From Acipenser ruthenus (taxonomy: Eukaryota > Chordata > Actinopteri > Acipenseriformes > Acipenseridae), in assembly GCF_902713425.1 (NCBI RefSeq), contig NC_081241.1, positions 1,496,501 through 1,560,500 of the forward strand: DNA of 64,000 nt, written 5' to 3'. Position 1 is the first letter of the stretch. Every line of letters starts with the position of its first letter. A program made the translations under genes and the position numbers. Below are positions 11,863 to 24,010 of the stretch, one piece after another. Under the pieces are notes generated by a model. That model had not been told where the DNA came from, ran no database searches, and saw only the letters and a list, made by a program, of their open reading frames with translations.

Positions 11863-11913
<51 letters not shown>

Positions 11914-12910
11914 TGGTGTTATACTTATGGAGCGCCGTTTCAAACCCAGAGATACCAAAGCGCTGGGATGTGAATCTGCCCTCACAGCAACGAACATATA
12001 TAGACATGTTTTATTTTTAATATCTCTTTATACATTATTCAGCTTCGTGTGATTCTTATTCTTTAGCAGCGTACTGTAAGGTGTCTGTACGCGTATGTTA
12101 TTAATGTAGTTATAACGTTATATTAAACAGCAGCACATCCCACAATCCTCTCGGGAGCGCTTGATAAAGAAACCCGTCCAGCCCTCCCTGATCAATCCAA
12201 GAGAAACCCGCGTTTCCAACATCGGAACCACCTCGGCAACAGCCGCTCCGCATCCCATCTGAGGACAGAGCTGCATTTCCATGAGGGAGTCACCGCGAAC
12301 ATGGAGAAACCGGACACCCGAAAAATCACCCGGACCCACACCAACGGGCTTTGAAATACACTCTGATTCGGACTGAACACAAAAAGGGTTCACAGAAATG
12401 TGAGCAAACACAACCACCCTCAGAACAAACCCGTGAACACAGAAATGGAAAAATAGAAATGTGAAAGCGCGTCATTTTAACACGCTCCCTAACAATTGCC
12501 ACGGAAACCCTGACGACTGAAAAACAAAACAAAAACAAAACAGAAATGTCACTCTGCAGAGAAGAAGAATTCAGCTCCACAACACCTGAAAAACTCCAGG
12601 AAACGTCAGCTTATTATCAGAAGAGTTTCTTTTTCTAAATGTACTTTTATTTATATATTTTTTAAAGGGGTTGATACCCATTTCGTGCTTGAAAGGGAAC
12701 GTGCTGTTTTTAAGTTACAAGTTCTAAGTGTTCTCTTTGGTTGCAGTCGCATATCACTCCTAGTACAGACCACAGCAATTGCGGTTTTCTCTGTACTGTC
12801 TCACACAATGCAAACCTTATTTTAAACTGTGTTCACGTTATCAAAGTTGTTGTTATTTTAAATACAATTCTTTATGGAGTTCAGCAGAGATTATAAAAAT
12901 ATTGCATGGG

Positions 12911-12953
<43 letters not shown>

Positions 12954-15900
12954 TACATGAGCATGTAATGCCTGGATAACCCCCTCGGTGTGCATTACAT
13001 TCTCATATCACACACCACCCCATGCTGTATTCTATAGATATTGTACAGTTCCTTTCTGTCCTTCCATTTCTACATAAACTCTGAAATTAAAACGCACTCA
13101 GTTCAATTACATATTATTACTTAACACAGTAAACACACTATAAAACTACTAACATGTTTGCAAAAAATAACCCAGCTGCTTAGTACTGTGTGATGTGAAG
13201 TACTAATTAGCCAGGTTATTATCATCAAGTATCCTAAGTTAATGCTGCCATGTATTCCCCAGTGTGGGGGAGTAAGCCTGTCATATCTGATCCTGTAAGA
13301 TACGATCCCCTCTATTAATACAGAGCCTGTCATATCTGATCCTGTAAGATACGATCCCCTCTATTAATACAGAGCCTGTCATATCTGATCCTGTAAGATA
13401 CGATCCCCTCTATTAATACAGAGCCTGTCATATCTGATCCTGTAAGATACGATCCCCTCTATTAATACAGAGCCTGTCATATGCACAACAAGGGTTGAGG
13501 CAATTCCTTTTTAAAAGCAATTCCTTCAAAGGAATTGGAATTGATATTTTAGAGACATTATAATAATTGTTGTGATTGTTCAACATCTTTCATCTGAAGT
13601 CGATTTAATTGAGTAACAAACAGGAGTGAATTCAATGTAATTTGTTGCCACTGCGAGAAGCTCATTTTAACAGAATACTGCTAATTACAATTGTGATCAA
13701 TGATGTGTTGGAATTGATTAAAAGGGAATGGGAATTGATTTTAAAAAGGAATTGAGATTGAAAAAAAGGAATTGACCTGAACCCTGTTCACAAATGACCA
13801 GTTTCACACGAGGCTGAAGATAGATTCTTATTCACCTGTTTCTTATTCGCTTGTTTCTTATTCAGACTTTGCTCCAAACTGAATGGTTGACTTTGTATGT
13901 GAGAGATTAAATCACGCTGGGCTGCTAATTTCTCTGTGGATATTTACAGAGGGGCAGCTCCTAAACAATGTTCAGTTCTTATTTGCTCAGCCCAACACTG
14001 ATTTCAGGGTCAAAACGGCTGACACACATGCCAATGTATGTGTTATAGTTGAATAAGTGTGTGACCTTTTCTCCCCCCTTTTACAAATTCAATTGATGAT
14101 TATTGAGTCATTAGTGTATCAACGACAATGCAAAAATGTGTCATTTCTGTGCTCCGTGTTGTTTCACATTGCGGTTTTTCAAAATATAACTTTGCTATAT
14201 CTTACATGACACAGTTTTTCTTTTTATATCCCATGTAAAAAAGAAGCTCCTTCTGAATAGCAGAGTTTTCTAGTTGACATTACATAAATATAAATGCTGA
14301 TAACCTTTGATTAGCGTTCCCCCAGTTCACATCAGTCTAGAGACAAACGCATTTGAATCACGTTTAAAATGGAAAAATAAGGATCGCACCTAATTTAACC
14401 CCAGTTACAATTCATTTCTCCTGCATGCTCCCTGCTGCATCCTCCCTCCTCCCTTTTTGTCTGCTCCCTGCTCTATGAATCCTCAGTTTATTTTAGACGC
14501 GCTGTTTAAAAGTATTTTTTTCACAGTACAACAGGTTTAAAAGTCTCTGCATATCAACAGGACTCTCAGTACTGCTTCTCCAGCCCCGCTCCTTGTTCGC
14601 TGTATTTATCACATACCTCTTCATAGTCGTGCATACTGATAAATCATCTCCTGATCACTCGTTTTATCACCAAGCTCCTCAATCACGTGATCCAAGTAAT
14701 TATTTTATTACTATTAACATCTAAAAAAAGCTCTGCAAATGTCTGTCATTCTTTGAGCGCTGGTTGCAGAAGCAGCTATCTTGTTTGTTTATGTCAGTGT
14801 TATCTATGTGGTGTCGGGGCTGAAGGGGCTGTCATGAGAAACTGCCTTGTAAATATTGGCAGGGATAGGGTTAAATTCCCCTCCCTGCCCAGGTTTATTG
14901 TGTCAGGTGGGAGTAATTAACAATCAATCAGCACCCAGCCACCTGACATAAAAGGAGTCCTCAGCTCCTCAGTAGAGAGAGGTAGCTGAGGAAGCAAGGG
15001 GGTATTTTGTGTTTCTTGCTGGGTTTTTTTTCCCTTTGTGTGCTGTTTTTTGAATTTTTTGCATTCCAGTGAAGGCATAGCTCAGCCTGGAAGCCTTATT
15101 TATGTAAGTTTTACTTTGTGTTTATTTTTTGTGTTTAAGAACCTTTTTGTTTGGCCCTCGTGCCTGTTTATTTTGTGTCTCTTATTTAATAAAAGTCTTT
15201 TGTTTGAACTGCAGTCTGTCTCTGGTCTGTGGTCCCTTGCACCACCCTGTCACACTCCCCCTTTCAGCTCCTATCGGTCTCACTCGGCCATTGAACGGTT
15301 TTCTTGGCATTTACCGGAGAAAAAAACAACTAGAGACCTGTTTTTTTTTTGCGGCTTTTTGATGATGTCGGACAGGGTCTGAAATTGGACCGGAAAGAGA
15401 ATATCGCAATGTCGGATTGGGTCTGACATAGGACCACAAAGAGTTAATGTTCCTACAGGGTATGTGTTGCCATTTTACCCACTCAGACCCCTTGCTTACT
15501 AAATATCTTCAAAAGAATATCGTCCACTCTTCAAATATCTGTCTAATATTTTAATGAGCAATCCATCCCACAAGTGCAGTGATACTGCAATATACATTTA
15601 CTACCAGCACAGGATGACTGGGAGGGATAGCTGTTCATTTTACCCCACAACTGGTTTCACATGCATTGTACATGTATTAAAAGATGTGATGATTATCTCT
15701 TCAGGGATACCAAGATATTTAGGGAGAGAAAGGTCTGAGTGGAAAAACAGGCAACAAATGCCCCTCCCCCAGTCATTCTGCATGTATTCATCTGAACCAA
15801 TACTTGTTGGAGAGGAGTGTAGATTAATGGCTTCACAATTACTAATAAATAACAATAATTGCTGCCCTCAAGCTCCACCCCTCCCTGTTCTGTAGTGTTA

Positions 15901-16960
15901 GCTCTTCTCTCAATGAAGTGACACATCTTTCAATCAAATGTTTCAGTGAAAACAGACTTACATTTTAAAAACTCAGCTCTGTTCCTTGGCTCTGGAGCCT
16001 GCAGACTGTAAACTGCAACTTCATTCACTGGGCAGAAAAAAAAGAGGGAAATAGAATTGAAACATGTGGATTAATGCACAACACACACAAGACTCCAAAC
16101 AGCAATCTGAAAAGAAACCAGGCTTATTCACGGCATTTCAGGGTGTAAAAATCTCTCCTCCCTGCTCATTCTTCCCTGCTGTCTCCCTCCTGCAATATTC
16201 ATATAGCCAACAATCTGCAAGAGGTCTTTATTAATGTCTTGCATGTCCTGTCCCTCCTCACGCCATGGTCTATTTGAGAAATCTCTACCAAAGGAATCTA
16301 TTTCACACCAACCTGTTGTGGTTATTTTGACTAATTCCCCCTTGCAGAAGTCCTCAATATGGTCTTTAAGTTCAGATACAGCTTTCCTCACAGCCCCAAA
16401 AGAGATGCCTGTATTGACAGTAACGCTGGGTAAGTCTCCAGCTTCAGGAGGGGCACAGAGAGACTGGAAATTCTACAACAAGAAAGTGGAGAAAAGGAGT
16501 TTTCAGTGAAACAGAATGGGGTCCAAAACATTCCTGAGGAAAAACAAGGATTCATTCAATTGGAGAGGTCTGTCTGAAACCGTCCCAGTTATGTACTTGA
16601 GATTTTCTAACAAGCAGTGATGTTACCTGTAGAAAATGGATGTGATCCTCTGTCTCTGAAAGCTGTTTCAGCTCAGCGTTTCTCCTCCTTAGCTCAGCAA
16701 TCTCCTGCTCCATTTTCTTCATGCGTCCTTCAGCCTGATTCACTGCAGCCTTCTTGTTAGCTCCAATCAGCTCAATAACCTCAGTGTGGATCTTCTTAAT
16801 GGATCGGATCAGCTCAGTAAAGATCTTCTCACTTTCCTTTATTTCTATGCATGCAGATCTCTGAGTGAAAGAACACAGTAAAGGAGACATGGTTAGTATT
16901 GATATCAAAAACACATCAGGCATAGACAGTAAACTTCTGTAGATGTGTTCCAGTCAATCT

Positions 16961-17014
<54 letters not shown>

Positions 17015-20000
17015 CCCCTTTTGTCAATACCCACTTTCAGTGACTCCACAGCCTGTTTCAGCTCCTCCACGTCTTTCAGTCTCTCCTGGATTCTCTGTTG
17101 TATTTCTGTCTGTGTCTTTCCCAGCTGCTTCTGTGTAGAAACACAGTGACACAGTGACATATCTGATGGAGCATTGAGTGATATCCTGTCACACCCATCA
17201 CAGGCCTGTTTAAGTATGCTATTGAAACTGACAGAATCATTTATTTCAAATATATTTTCTATTTTTTTGTCCCCTTACATCTTTACAATGTGTGCAATAA
17301 TTCTGAGTCAAATATATTTTGACTTCAGTTCTAGTTGCACACCATAGACATCTGTAGCACAGACTAGATCAGACAATGTGTGTAAAGTAGTAAGATACAA
17401 CACCATCTAGTGCACAGCTGCCAGCAATACAAAAGGACACTTGATCCACAGTAGCTGTCCACTAGATGGTACTGTTTCATACTAGTAACAGTGAATGATG
17501 GCTGATCAAGCATGTGTCACATGTTTGTTTTGTGAAGCACCTAAGTAATTGAAACATCTTTCTCTTTAATGGATATTTAGGGCTTCTGATTTCCTGTTTT
17601 AACCGATAAACACAGATAAAACAGCCCTGATACAAAACAATGAAATCAGTGTATACCCAATAAACACCAGAAAAACATTGGACATGGTTTCTCAATTCAT
17701 GTTGACTTCACCCCTTTCCATGTGAGGATTGGAGGATTGCACATGCTTGTGAGATTTAAAACGAGATTACAATTAGAAACCGAGGGTTGTTCTTGCTCGT
17801 GGGATTTAAAGCTATATTACAGTTCAATAGAGAGGATTCACACACTCGTGGAATTTAAAACAGAATTGAAAATTGTGAAGAAATGTAAAAATGCCTAAAT
17901 ACACAAAATCCCCAGAAGAATGAGCCCGTGAGCAGAAGGACTTCGCTGTGGAAGAGAGCAAAGGAAAGAGGGGACTAGTAGGGTGAGCAAAAGAAATTGT
18001 AGATTTTAATAAACAAAATCCTAAATAGGTTATTACATTTCGTTTTAAACTAACTTAAACATATCTCTTTTAATCATGTAAAAATGTTTTTAACGCACCA
18101 AATTCAGCTACTATTTCTGTCTAGCAGCCATCTTGAATTTGATACACGCTCCACTGACTTTGAGCTTTCAATAAAAAATAATTCTTCTCAGCTAGATTGT
18201 GGTTATAAATTGAAAGATCAAACGTTATAAAAGTACAAGCAATCCTCCCAAAAACACACCCCTCACTGTGGGCAGACTGGCAAGAACGACATGGCACGGG
18301 CACAGCAGCTCTGCCAGTGCAGATAGATGTGTATGTGTCACTTTTAAAGGCATGGGTTTTGTTTACTGTATATCAAAACACAATTATTAAAGTCTTGTTT
18401 AAAATGTGATGTATTAGTTTATTAAGAAGATATTATGATCCCTGTGCTGCAATCATTGTTTCAATATATTAAAGAGGCCCTGCATCATAGAGGCAGCACT
18501 GGGTGAAGCTCGCTCCATCCTCCGGCTGCAGAACCAATTTTCCAAGCGAGGATCATATTTCCACCACATCACTACAAACACAAGCATGACTGGATCTTGG
18601 GTTAATGAAATTAATAAACACCGAAAGACAGAAGCCCTGTGTATATTGAATATCATATTTATCTTGTATATTGAATATCATATTAATCTTGTATATTGTA
18701 TAGCATATTAATCTTGTATATTGAATATCATATTAATCTTGTATATTGAATATCATATTAATCTTGTATATTGAATATCATATTAATCTTGTATATTGTG
18801 TTTCATATTAATCTTGTATATTGAATATCATATTAATCTTGTATATTGAATATCATATTAATCTTGTATATTGAATATCATATTAATCTTGTATATTGAA
18901 TATCATATTAATCTTGTATATTGGATATCATATTAATCTTGTATATTGTATATCATATTAATCTTGTATATTGAATATCATATTAATCTTGTATATTGTA
19001 TATCATATTAATCTTGTATATTGAATATCATATTAATCTTGTATAATGAATATCATATTAATCTTGTATATTGAATATCATATTAATCTTGTATATTGAA
19101 TATCATATTAATCTTGTATATTGTATATCATATTAATCTTGTATAATGAATATCATATTAATCTTGTATATTGAATATCATATTAATCTTGTATATTGTA
19201 TATCATATTAATCTTGGTCTTTTGTTTTTAAATTAGGTGCTTGACTTTGCTAGGAATTTTATTTTTAAACAGTTTAACCAATAAAACTATAATATATTGA
19301 ACATGGAACTGATATATGATTTTATTAAGTTGCAAGATACATATAAAAAACACTAGGAATATAAATCATGCTAATTTTACACTACAAATTCCAATGCACC
19401 ACAAAACAGCTGAACAAATCCTTCTTACCCTGTGAGGCAGGGCTGAGGTCCTGCACGTGTAAATAGTGTGTTTTTGTTTGAGTGTAAATAATATTTTTGA
19501 TAATCAAGTTCGTGCTAGATATGGCAGGGCATATTTAAATTGATCGCTAGCACTGGAAGGAATAGGGAACAAGTTTAGGGGATTTTAATCCCACCCAAGT
19601 CTAGAGAGGAGGTGTCAGGGAGACTGTTCCTGCAGCTGGACCTCCTTTCTTGTTTGGTCAACTTTTATTTTCTAGTTGTTTTCAAGCAGTGTTTTGTTTT
19701 GAATGTTTTGTGTTTTTGTATGAAAGAAAACCTCCTGTGTCTCTCCTGTCAATCAGCGATAGCCACACCCATAACAACACCCCTGTTACACCCTGAAATA
19801 CATTGTAGTACATCATAGTTTAGATAGAGCAATTAAAAAACTAGGGCTCTTTAAATAGCTCTTAATATACAATTAAAATCTGGTCTAATGTGGAACTGTA
19901 TAACCTAGTAAACAGACATGTTAAATATCCCTGGGAATTCTTATCTTCTGGGATAGCTACAAGGAAATGGTTCAAATGCTTACCTGTTTCCCAGTCCTTT

Positions 20001-20562
20001 CTGCCTCAGCTGAGACTGTATCATGGCTCCTGTGTTCAATTTGTGAACACAACAAGCAAATACACGTCTGATCGGTTCTACAGAAGACCTCAAAAACCTT
20101 CTGGTGTTCAGCACAAATCTTCTGCTCCAGATTTCCAATTGCATTAACCAGCTTGTGCCTCTTGAAAGCAGCCCCCTCATAGTGTGGCTTGACGTGTGTT
20201 TCACAGTAAGAGGCCAGGCACGTCAAACAGGATTTCACAGCTTTGAAATTTCTCCCAGTGCAGAAATCACACGGCACATCTCCAGGTCCAGCATAACTTT
20301 GAACAGGAGGAGGATTGAGTCCTGTCTTCTTTAATTTCTCCACAACTTCAGCCAGCATGATGTTTCTGCCCAGAACAGGCCTCGGGGTAAAGGTCTTTCT
20401 GCACTGGGGGCAGCGGTAGACACCATAATCAGACTGATCCCAGTAGTTCTTAATACACCACATACAGTAACTGTGTCCACATGGAATAGCGACTGGGTCC
20501 TTCAATATATCAAGACACACTGGACAACTGAACTGATCCTTTGACCATACTTTTGAAGCCAT
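10103..20562 (-). CDS. TRIM gene 1: RING/B-box/coiled-coil/PRY-SPRY protein, finTRIM or TRIM25-like, intact
   Basis: This is predicted to be a cytosolic RING-type E3 ubiquitin ligase of the fish-expanded TRIM class. Six exons run on the minus strand: 20,562-19,984; 17,130-17,035; 16,860-16,627; 16,472-16,313; 16,027-15,962; 10,635-10,103. They give 1,668 bp (555 aa) with AG/GT borders and consistent phases. Exon 1 encodes MASKVWSKDQFSCPVCLDIL, a complete C3HC4 RING, a B-box1-like CDFC...CETH block and B-box2 (CAEH, CRTD, CICLLC, EHRSH). Exons 2-3 (96 and 234 bp) form the coiled coil. Exon 6 is the PRY-SPRY domain with LDPNTANRELCLSEGN, CYWEIE and YLDFNAGTLSFY. The ATG at 20,562 matches gene 2, although the frame stays open 41 codons upstream. 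Intron 5 is about 5.3 kb and contains duplicated gene debris. Intron 2 starts with an (ATT)n run. Antiviral or immune roles are family knowledge, not shown here. Confidence 0.9.
10735..11055. repeat. About 320-bp foldback element in intron 5 of TRIM gene 1
   Basis: One half contains agaactacatttcccatcat and the other its reverse complement atgatgggaaatgtagttct. The symmetry extends outward through gtggtcaaaatg and the flanking T- or A-rich tracts, around a loop of about 25 bp. The right-arm copy is 36,520-36,835. The ACTACATTTCCCA core resembles the known ZNF143-type motif, here in inverted pairs. It is probably a foldback MITE. Confidence 0.75.
11219..11752 (-). pseudogene. Partial second copy of TRIM intron 4 / exon 5 / intron 5
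   Basis: 11,219-11,332 matches 15,445-15,558. It then jumps directly to 11,335-11,372, which is 38 bp of the 66-bp exon 5 with its acceptor. That is followed by intron-4-like sequence and a CT-rich tract equivalent to 34,975-35,460 of the right arm. The complete exon 5 of gene 1 lies at 15,962-16,027. The fragment cannot be a working exon because its donor end is missing. It marks an internal duplication and deletion confined to the left arm. Confidence 0.7.
11446..11752. repeat. Polypyrimidine (CT-rich) minisatellite in intron 5
   Basis: Degenerate short repeats of the type ctccctcctccatcctccctg. The opposite strand is polypurine. The right arm has the same tract as gagggagcagggagg repeats at about 34,968-35,420, in intron 4 of gene 2. 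Such homopurine strands can form triplexes. Frames rich in Ser, Pro and Leu here are artefacts. Confidence 0.85.
11863..11912. repeat. (AAT)n microsatellite
   Basis: Uninterrupted AAT repeat of about 16 units within the left-arm-specific part of intron 5. Confidence 0.95.
11913..14810. other. Left-arm-specific intronic sequence, no gene recognised
   Basis: Nothing equivalent is seen in the right arm. It contains a (TG)n run at about 12,914-12,952 and a 49-bp tandem at 13,274. A run of gaattg-rich motifs at 13,500-13,790 looks like low-complexity decay. I find no credible open frame and no splice-consistent exon. Confidence 0.5.
13274..13480. repeat. 49-bp minisatellite, just over 4 units
   Basis: Near-identical units start agcctgtcatatctgatcct at about 13,274, 13,324, 13,373, 13,422 and (partial) 13,471. 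Present only in the left arm, inside intron 5 of gene 1. Confidence 0.93.
14811..15253 (+). mobile_element. Probable solo LTR (LTR retrotransposon fossil)
   Basis: A block of about 440 bp with TG...CA-type ends (tgtcggggctg ... ccctgtcaca), an internal acataaaagg TATA-like site and an aataaaag polyadenylation-like signal about 65 bp before its end. This arrangement is that of an LTR. No internal coding region is attached. Flanking duplications are not clear, so the borders are approximate. It lies in the left-arm-only part of intron 5. Confidence 0.45.
16963..17014. repeat. (AAT)n microsatellite in intron 2 of TRIM gene 1
   Basis: About 17 AAT units on the plus strand (ATT along the gene), starting about 20 bp past the exon 2 donor. 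The same tract occurs in gene 2 (34,119) and gene 3 (63,731), so it predates all three copies. Confidence 0.95.
18650..19215. repeat. 25-bp AT-rich minisatellite, about 22 units
   Basis: The repeated unit is atcttgtatattgaatatcat plus atta, with small variants. It lies in intron 1 of gene 1. In genes 2 and 3 only scattered units of the same sequence remain around an inserted SINE (32,520-32,870 and 62,120-62,470). The array therefore expanded in the gene 1 lineage only, or collapsed in the other. Confidence 0.95.
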
Positions 20563-21240
20563 TCTTGCTGCAGTGAGACAGAGAGACTGACGATTTAACA
20601 AGAAACAAGACTTCACTGTGCTGATTTCCTGGAGTTGTGTAAAGGAGGAGAGGCAGGGTTTGGGACTGAGGCCAGGTTTAGACAAGCAGGCTGAGCAGAA
20701 ACTGCCGAATCAGTGTGAGAGGGGCGGAGAGGAGAGAGTTGTGAGTGGGACTGGAGTTTGAGAATGGCATTGTCACAGTAACCCTTCTATAGCTACAGTA
20801 TGTATTTGACTGCACTAGACCTTCACTTCTGTGTGGGTCTGAATCCTCAGAAGTTCACAAGGGAAGTGAGTTTGGTGGAGTTCAATCTTTGTGGGCATTA
20901 ATCCACATCTCAAAGTCCATTAGTCCTCAACCGCAAACTTGTCTCTGAGCACCAACTGCTTTCTTCCCTCCAGTTCAGAGAAAGCTTGAGGCACAGAGTC
21001 TGAACTGCTCCACCTCCCCTAAGAGAACGTGAAGGGTGGTCCCTCCAGTCCAGGGGAGGCTGTATATTATGAGAACTAGACATGTTCTAGTGTTATCAGA
21101 CAGGGTGTGTACGTTACTGACATACTCATTTATTACAGTGCTGATTTCATGAGTTAAAACCATTTTATACAGAACAGACACTCAAACAAAGCTGACAATC
21201 AAGGGACCTACTTTTCAAATCTGTGCACTATTTGTTTTAT
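20563..21240 (-). promoter_or_regulatory. 5' flank of TRIM gene 1 (leader and probable promoter)
   Basis: The sequence upstream of the ATG is shared with gene 2 (about 30,540-31,204): tttcctggagttgtg, a GC-rich gaggcagggtttggga block, and gccaggtttagacaagcagg. Parts of it are repeated in the spacer (22,620-22,760 and 26,215-26,360). I cannot place the transcription start. No clear TATA box is seen in this copy. Confidence 0.45.
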
Positions 21241-21682
21241 TCATTTCAGACAATGTCTTCCCTCTCATCAGCAGAACATCCTTCTCTCAAGTCCCTTCTT
21301 GTTTTGCTGTTGCTCGTTTTGTTTTCCACACTTCTTTATTTCCACTCTCTTTGACTCAGGTGAAGCCCATTGATCCTGCAGCCCCCACACTGGTTTCCTC
21401 TCCCCGTTCACTTCCTTCCTTCCTGTGTTACAGGTAATAGGACCCCACCTCCTGACCCCCTTCATCAAACATTTCAAACAGATTTCATTTCAATCAGCAA
21501 TGCTGCTGTGTTTTCATGAACAGATACAATTGGTCATTTTGAAAACTCTCCTGATAGATAGATATTAATGAACACTCATGGGGACCACACTGAGGTTAAA
21601 GGTTTAAACGGCATCATGTTCTTTACATTTCTTACCTGATGAGGATTTTCTATGGCTGTTTCTGATTAGATTTTATTCACCA

Positions 21683-21901
21683 TGCTTACTAACTATTCCA
21701 ACAAAACATTGCTTCTGAAAAGACTCCTGGAGGCTGATTGTGGGGAAGCGTATGACTGTTGCACGGGCTGCAGTGCACAATGCTTACCCTGTGGACTTCA
21801 GTGCCCAGTGCACCACCAATATGCTTCCCCACCTCGTTTCCACACAATCAGCCTGGACAAGAGTTTTCAGAGGCAATTCTTGCTTAAATAGTTAGGAAGC
21901 A
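21683..21901. repeat. 219-bp foldback MITE, left-arm copy
   Basis: The ends tgcttactaactatt and aatagttaggaagca (inverted) continue as about 80 bp of imperfect inverted repeat that includes ggctgattgtg. The middle is also partly self-complementary around gtgcac. The right-arm copy is 29,871-30,089. Both copies carry a 69-codon frame, but this is a by-product of the hairpin and not a supported gene. Confidence 0.8.
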
Positions 21902-22283
21902 TTTCAAATAAAGATCTAAGCAAAAATCACATTGAATCATTCAGAATACACATACTAGGATATTAAAGACCAGAAATGTAATATTAAGAATATATAGATG
22001 ATATAAACAATACTTTAATCAACCTATTTTCAATTGTATTTATTTAATAAAAAATATTTACATGCAGTTATTGCTGATCAAATTTAAAACCATTACATTG
22101 TTTTGATTAAAGTGCAAATTGAAAATCATATCTCTTACATTAAAACTTAAATGCAACCTTATTTAATCATTTTAAATTAGTTTATTTATTTATTTTCATT
22201 GTGAAAGTAAAATGACAATCTGACAATCTTTAGCTTGTATTTGAAGATGGTGCTATTATCTTTTCAGATGCACCAATATATTT

Positions 22284-22760
22284 AGAGAGCGAGGGATCTG
22301 AGTGGGTAAAATGGACAGAAATGCCTCCACTTCAGTTCTCAATTGTTTTTGGAGGGGAGGGGAGTTTTCTTCTTCAACAAGGAGAACAAGTGGAATAACA
22401 AGAACAAGCTTGTTTCCATGTTTAGACTGTCCATTTCTCCTGATTTATCACAGTATTAACAATGGGTTTGACTGCTGTGTTAGAGTGTCTAGTTCTGTAC
22501 AGGAATATAAGAAGGATGGAACTCCAGCCATTGGAATAGTTGTGTCAATACCCTCGATTCACCATGAAGTGTGATCCTGGGCTGGAATCACAATATGTGC
22601 TTCTGCTGTTTCTGTTGAGATGATACAGAGACAGGGATGGGTTTCACAAGAAACGAAACTTACCAGTGTTTCTGAATTCCAGGAGTTATATAAAGCTGTA
22701 AGAGGCAGGGTTTTGGACTGAGGCCAGGTTTAGACAAGCAGGTTGAGCAGAAAATGAGAT
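22284..22760 (-). pseudogene. Truncated TRIM 5'-flank copy A
   Basis: 22,284-22,625 is nearly identical to 25,862-26,185. The end 22,640-22,755 carries the TRIM leader block ccaggagttatataaagctg and gccaggtttagacaagcagg, in the same orientation as gene 1. No RING exon follows on the minus side, so only upstream sequence remains. Unlike genes 1 and 2, this copy has a ttatataaag TATA-like stretch. A 90-codon frame (22,302-22,574) is present in both copies but matches nothing I know. Confidence 0.6.
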
Positions 22761-23765
22761 GTTTGTTAGCGTTTATCATTCTCTGAGATCTCTTGTGCTC
22801 TGCACACATATGAAAACATCACTTGTTGAGAAAGTGTTCTCTTTATACAAGCCCCTTCTTATTAAAATACTGTCTCTGTGTTTCAGCCACTAGAGCAGAA
22901 TCTCGTCCAGGGAATTCTGTGGCTCTTCTCTCCAGTTTATAAGAGTCCTATCGAGGAGCAGTGCAGTGATGTTAATACAATACTAAGAGAAATGGGGTAG
23001 GTATCACATTTAAAGTGCTGGCCTCGTGATTTTAAAACATGTTCTTCTGCCTGTATCCCAATTTAACACAGCATGCTATACATGTAGATTCAATAGCAGC
23101 ATTTCAAAGCAATGCAATCTTTCTCCCAGCTTTTCTAGTCCTTTTAAAAGGACTATACAGTAGCTTCCCCATCAATGCATATTGTAGTCGACTCAAGTAG
23201 CAGGCAATAGCAGTGAATGTTGAATTCCCTCATATTTGTAGTCAGAAACAGAAACTCCAGACAAAGAAAGAGCCAGTAAGAAAAGCAGCCCTGCATTTAG
23301 TTTCTTTTCACCCCTTCCGACCCCCAGCGAATTACACAAAAAAATATACAACACACACCAAACTAGGTAATAGGTCACACGTATTAGAGATGTCTCATAT
23401 GTCAATGGAAGAAATGTGATTTTGATAATAAAAAAAGCTCTCCACACCTCTCCCCCTCTCCTTATGTCTCTATCCCAGCCCTTACCTCTCCTCCTCCCTC
23501 TACACTCTCTTCCTGCTTCTTCTCTCTCTGTGTCTCTCTCCCCTCAGGATCACGCGCTCCACATACCTGTGTCTTATTCTATGCATGTGGAGGAGCACTT
23601 CCCAGAGACAGCACTACAATGAGAGGGCAGAAAGTGGGCTTTCTAACAGATACATGTCTGTGTTGTAGAGTTATGGGGGGTGGTTCAGTCCCACGGTGGT
23701 CCTGCACCCTATTTACAGTGGTATGGCAGGTGTTTAATATTTTGTAGAACTCATATATATATAAA

Positions 23766-23940
23766 ATCAAATTTTATTTATATAGCGCCTTTCATCAAAG
23801 CACCGTACAATACAAAGCAAAGAAAATCACAATGAAATTCATGGGAATCCCAAGGCGATCCCAATGAGACCATTCAATTAAAAACAGTCTAATTAAGAAT
23901 ATGCTGAAAACAGAAATTAAAAAAGAGATACAAACTGGTT
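23766..23940 (-). mobile_element. RTE-type LINE or SINE 3' tail fragment
   Basis: It begins with the sequence ttttatttatatagcgcctt tcatcaaagc, the well-known reversed tail of fish RTE-related elements (ggcgctatataaataaa in sense). It is short and non-coding. Confidence 0.5.
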
Positions 23941-23947
23941 TTAATTG

Positions 23948-23949
<2 letters not shown>

Positions 23950-24007
<58 letters not shown>
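23950..24007. repeat. (AT)n microsatellite
   Basis: Nearly pure AT repeat abutting the retrozyme-like unit on its left. A second AT tract (24,293-24,321) abuts it on the right. Confidence 0.95.

Positions 24008-24010
<3 letters not shown>

Larger units (their letters stand above)
1..22256. repeat. Left arm of a large inverted segmental duplication
   Basis: This arm matches the reverse complement of about 29,516-47,100. Anchor pairs are 384-480 with 46,730-46,815, the SPRY exon 10,103-10,635 with 36,928-37,460, the RING exon 19,984-20,562 with 31,205-31,786, and the foldback repeat 21,683-21,901 with 29,871-30,089. The match stops near 22,256, at the sequence gaagatggtgctatt. The arm is longer than its partner because it holds about 4 kb of extra sequence in intron 5 of gene 1 (11.4-15.4 kb) and an expanded 25-bp minisatellite (18.65-19.2 kb). 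It starts inside a (CA)n block at the window edge, so the duplication may continue outside. Confidence 0.93.

Noticed and set aside
22302-22574. 90-codon frame, also at 25,879-26,151
   Set aside because: The two are recent direct copies, so conservation is uninformative; no domain or splice context.
22640-22665. Interferon-response element (gaaacgaaact)
   Set aside because: The GAAA repeats are spaced one base apart instead of two and the second copy is altered (gaaacaaaact).
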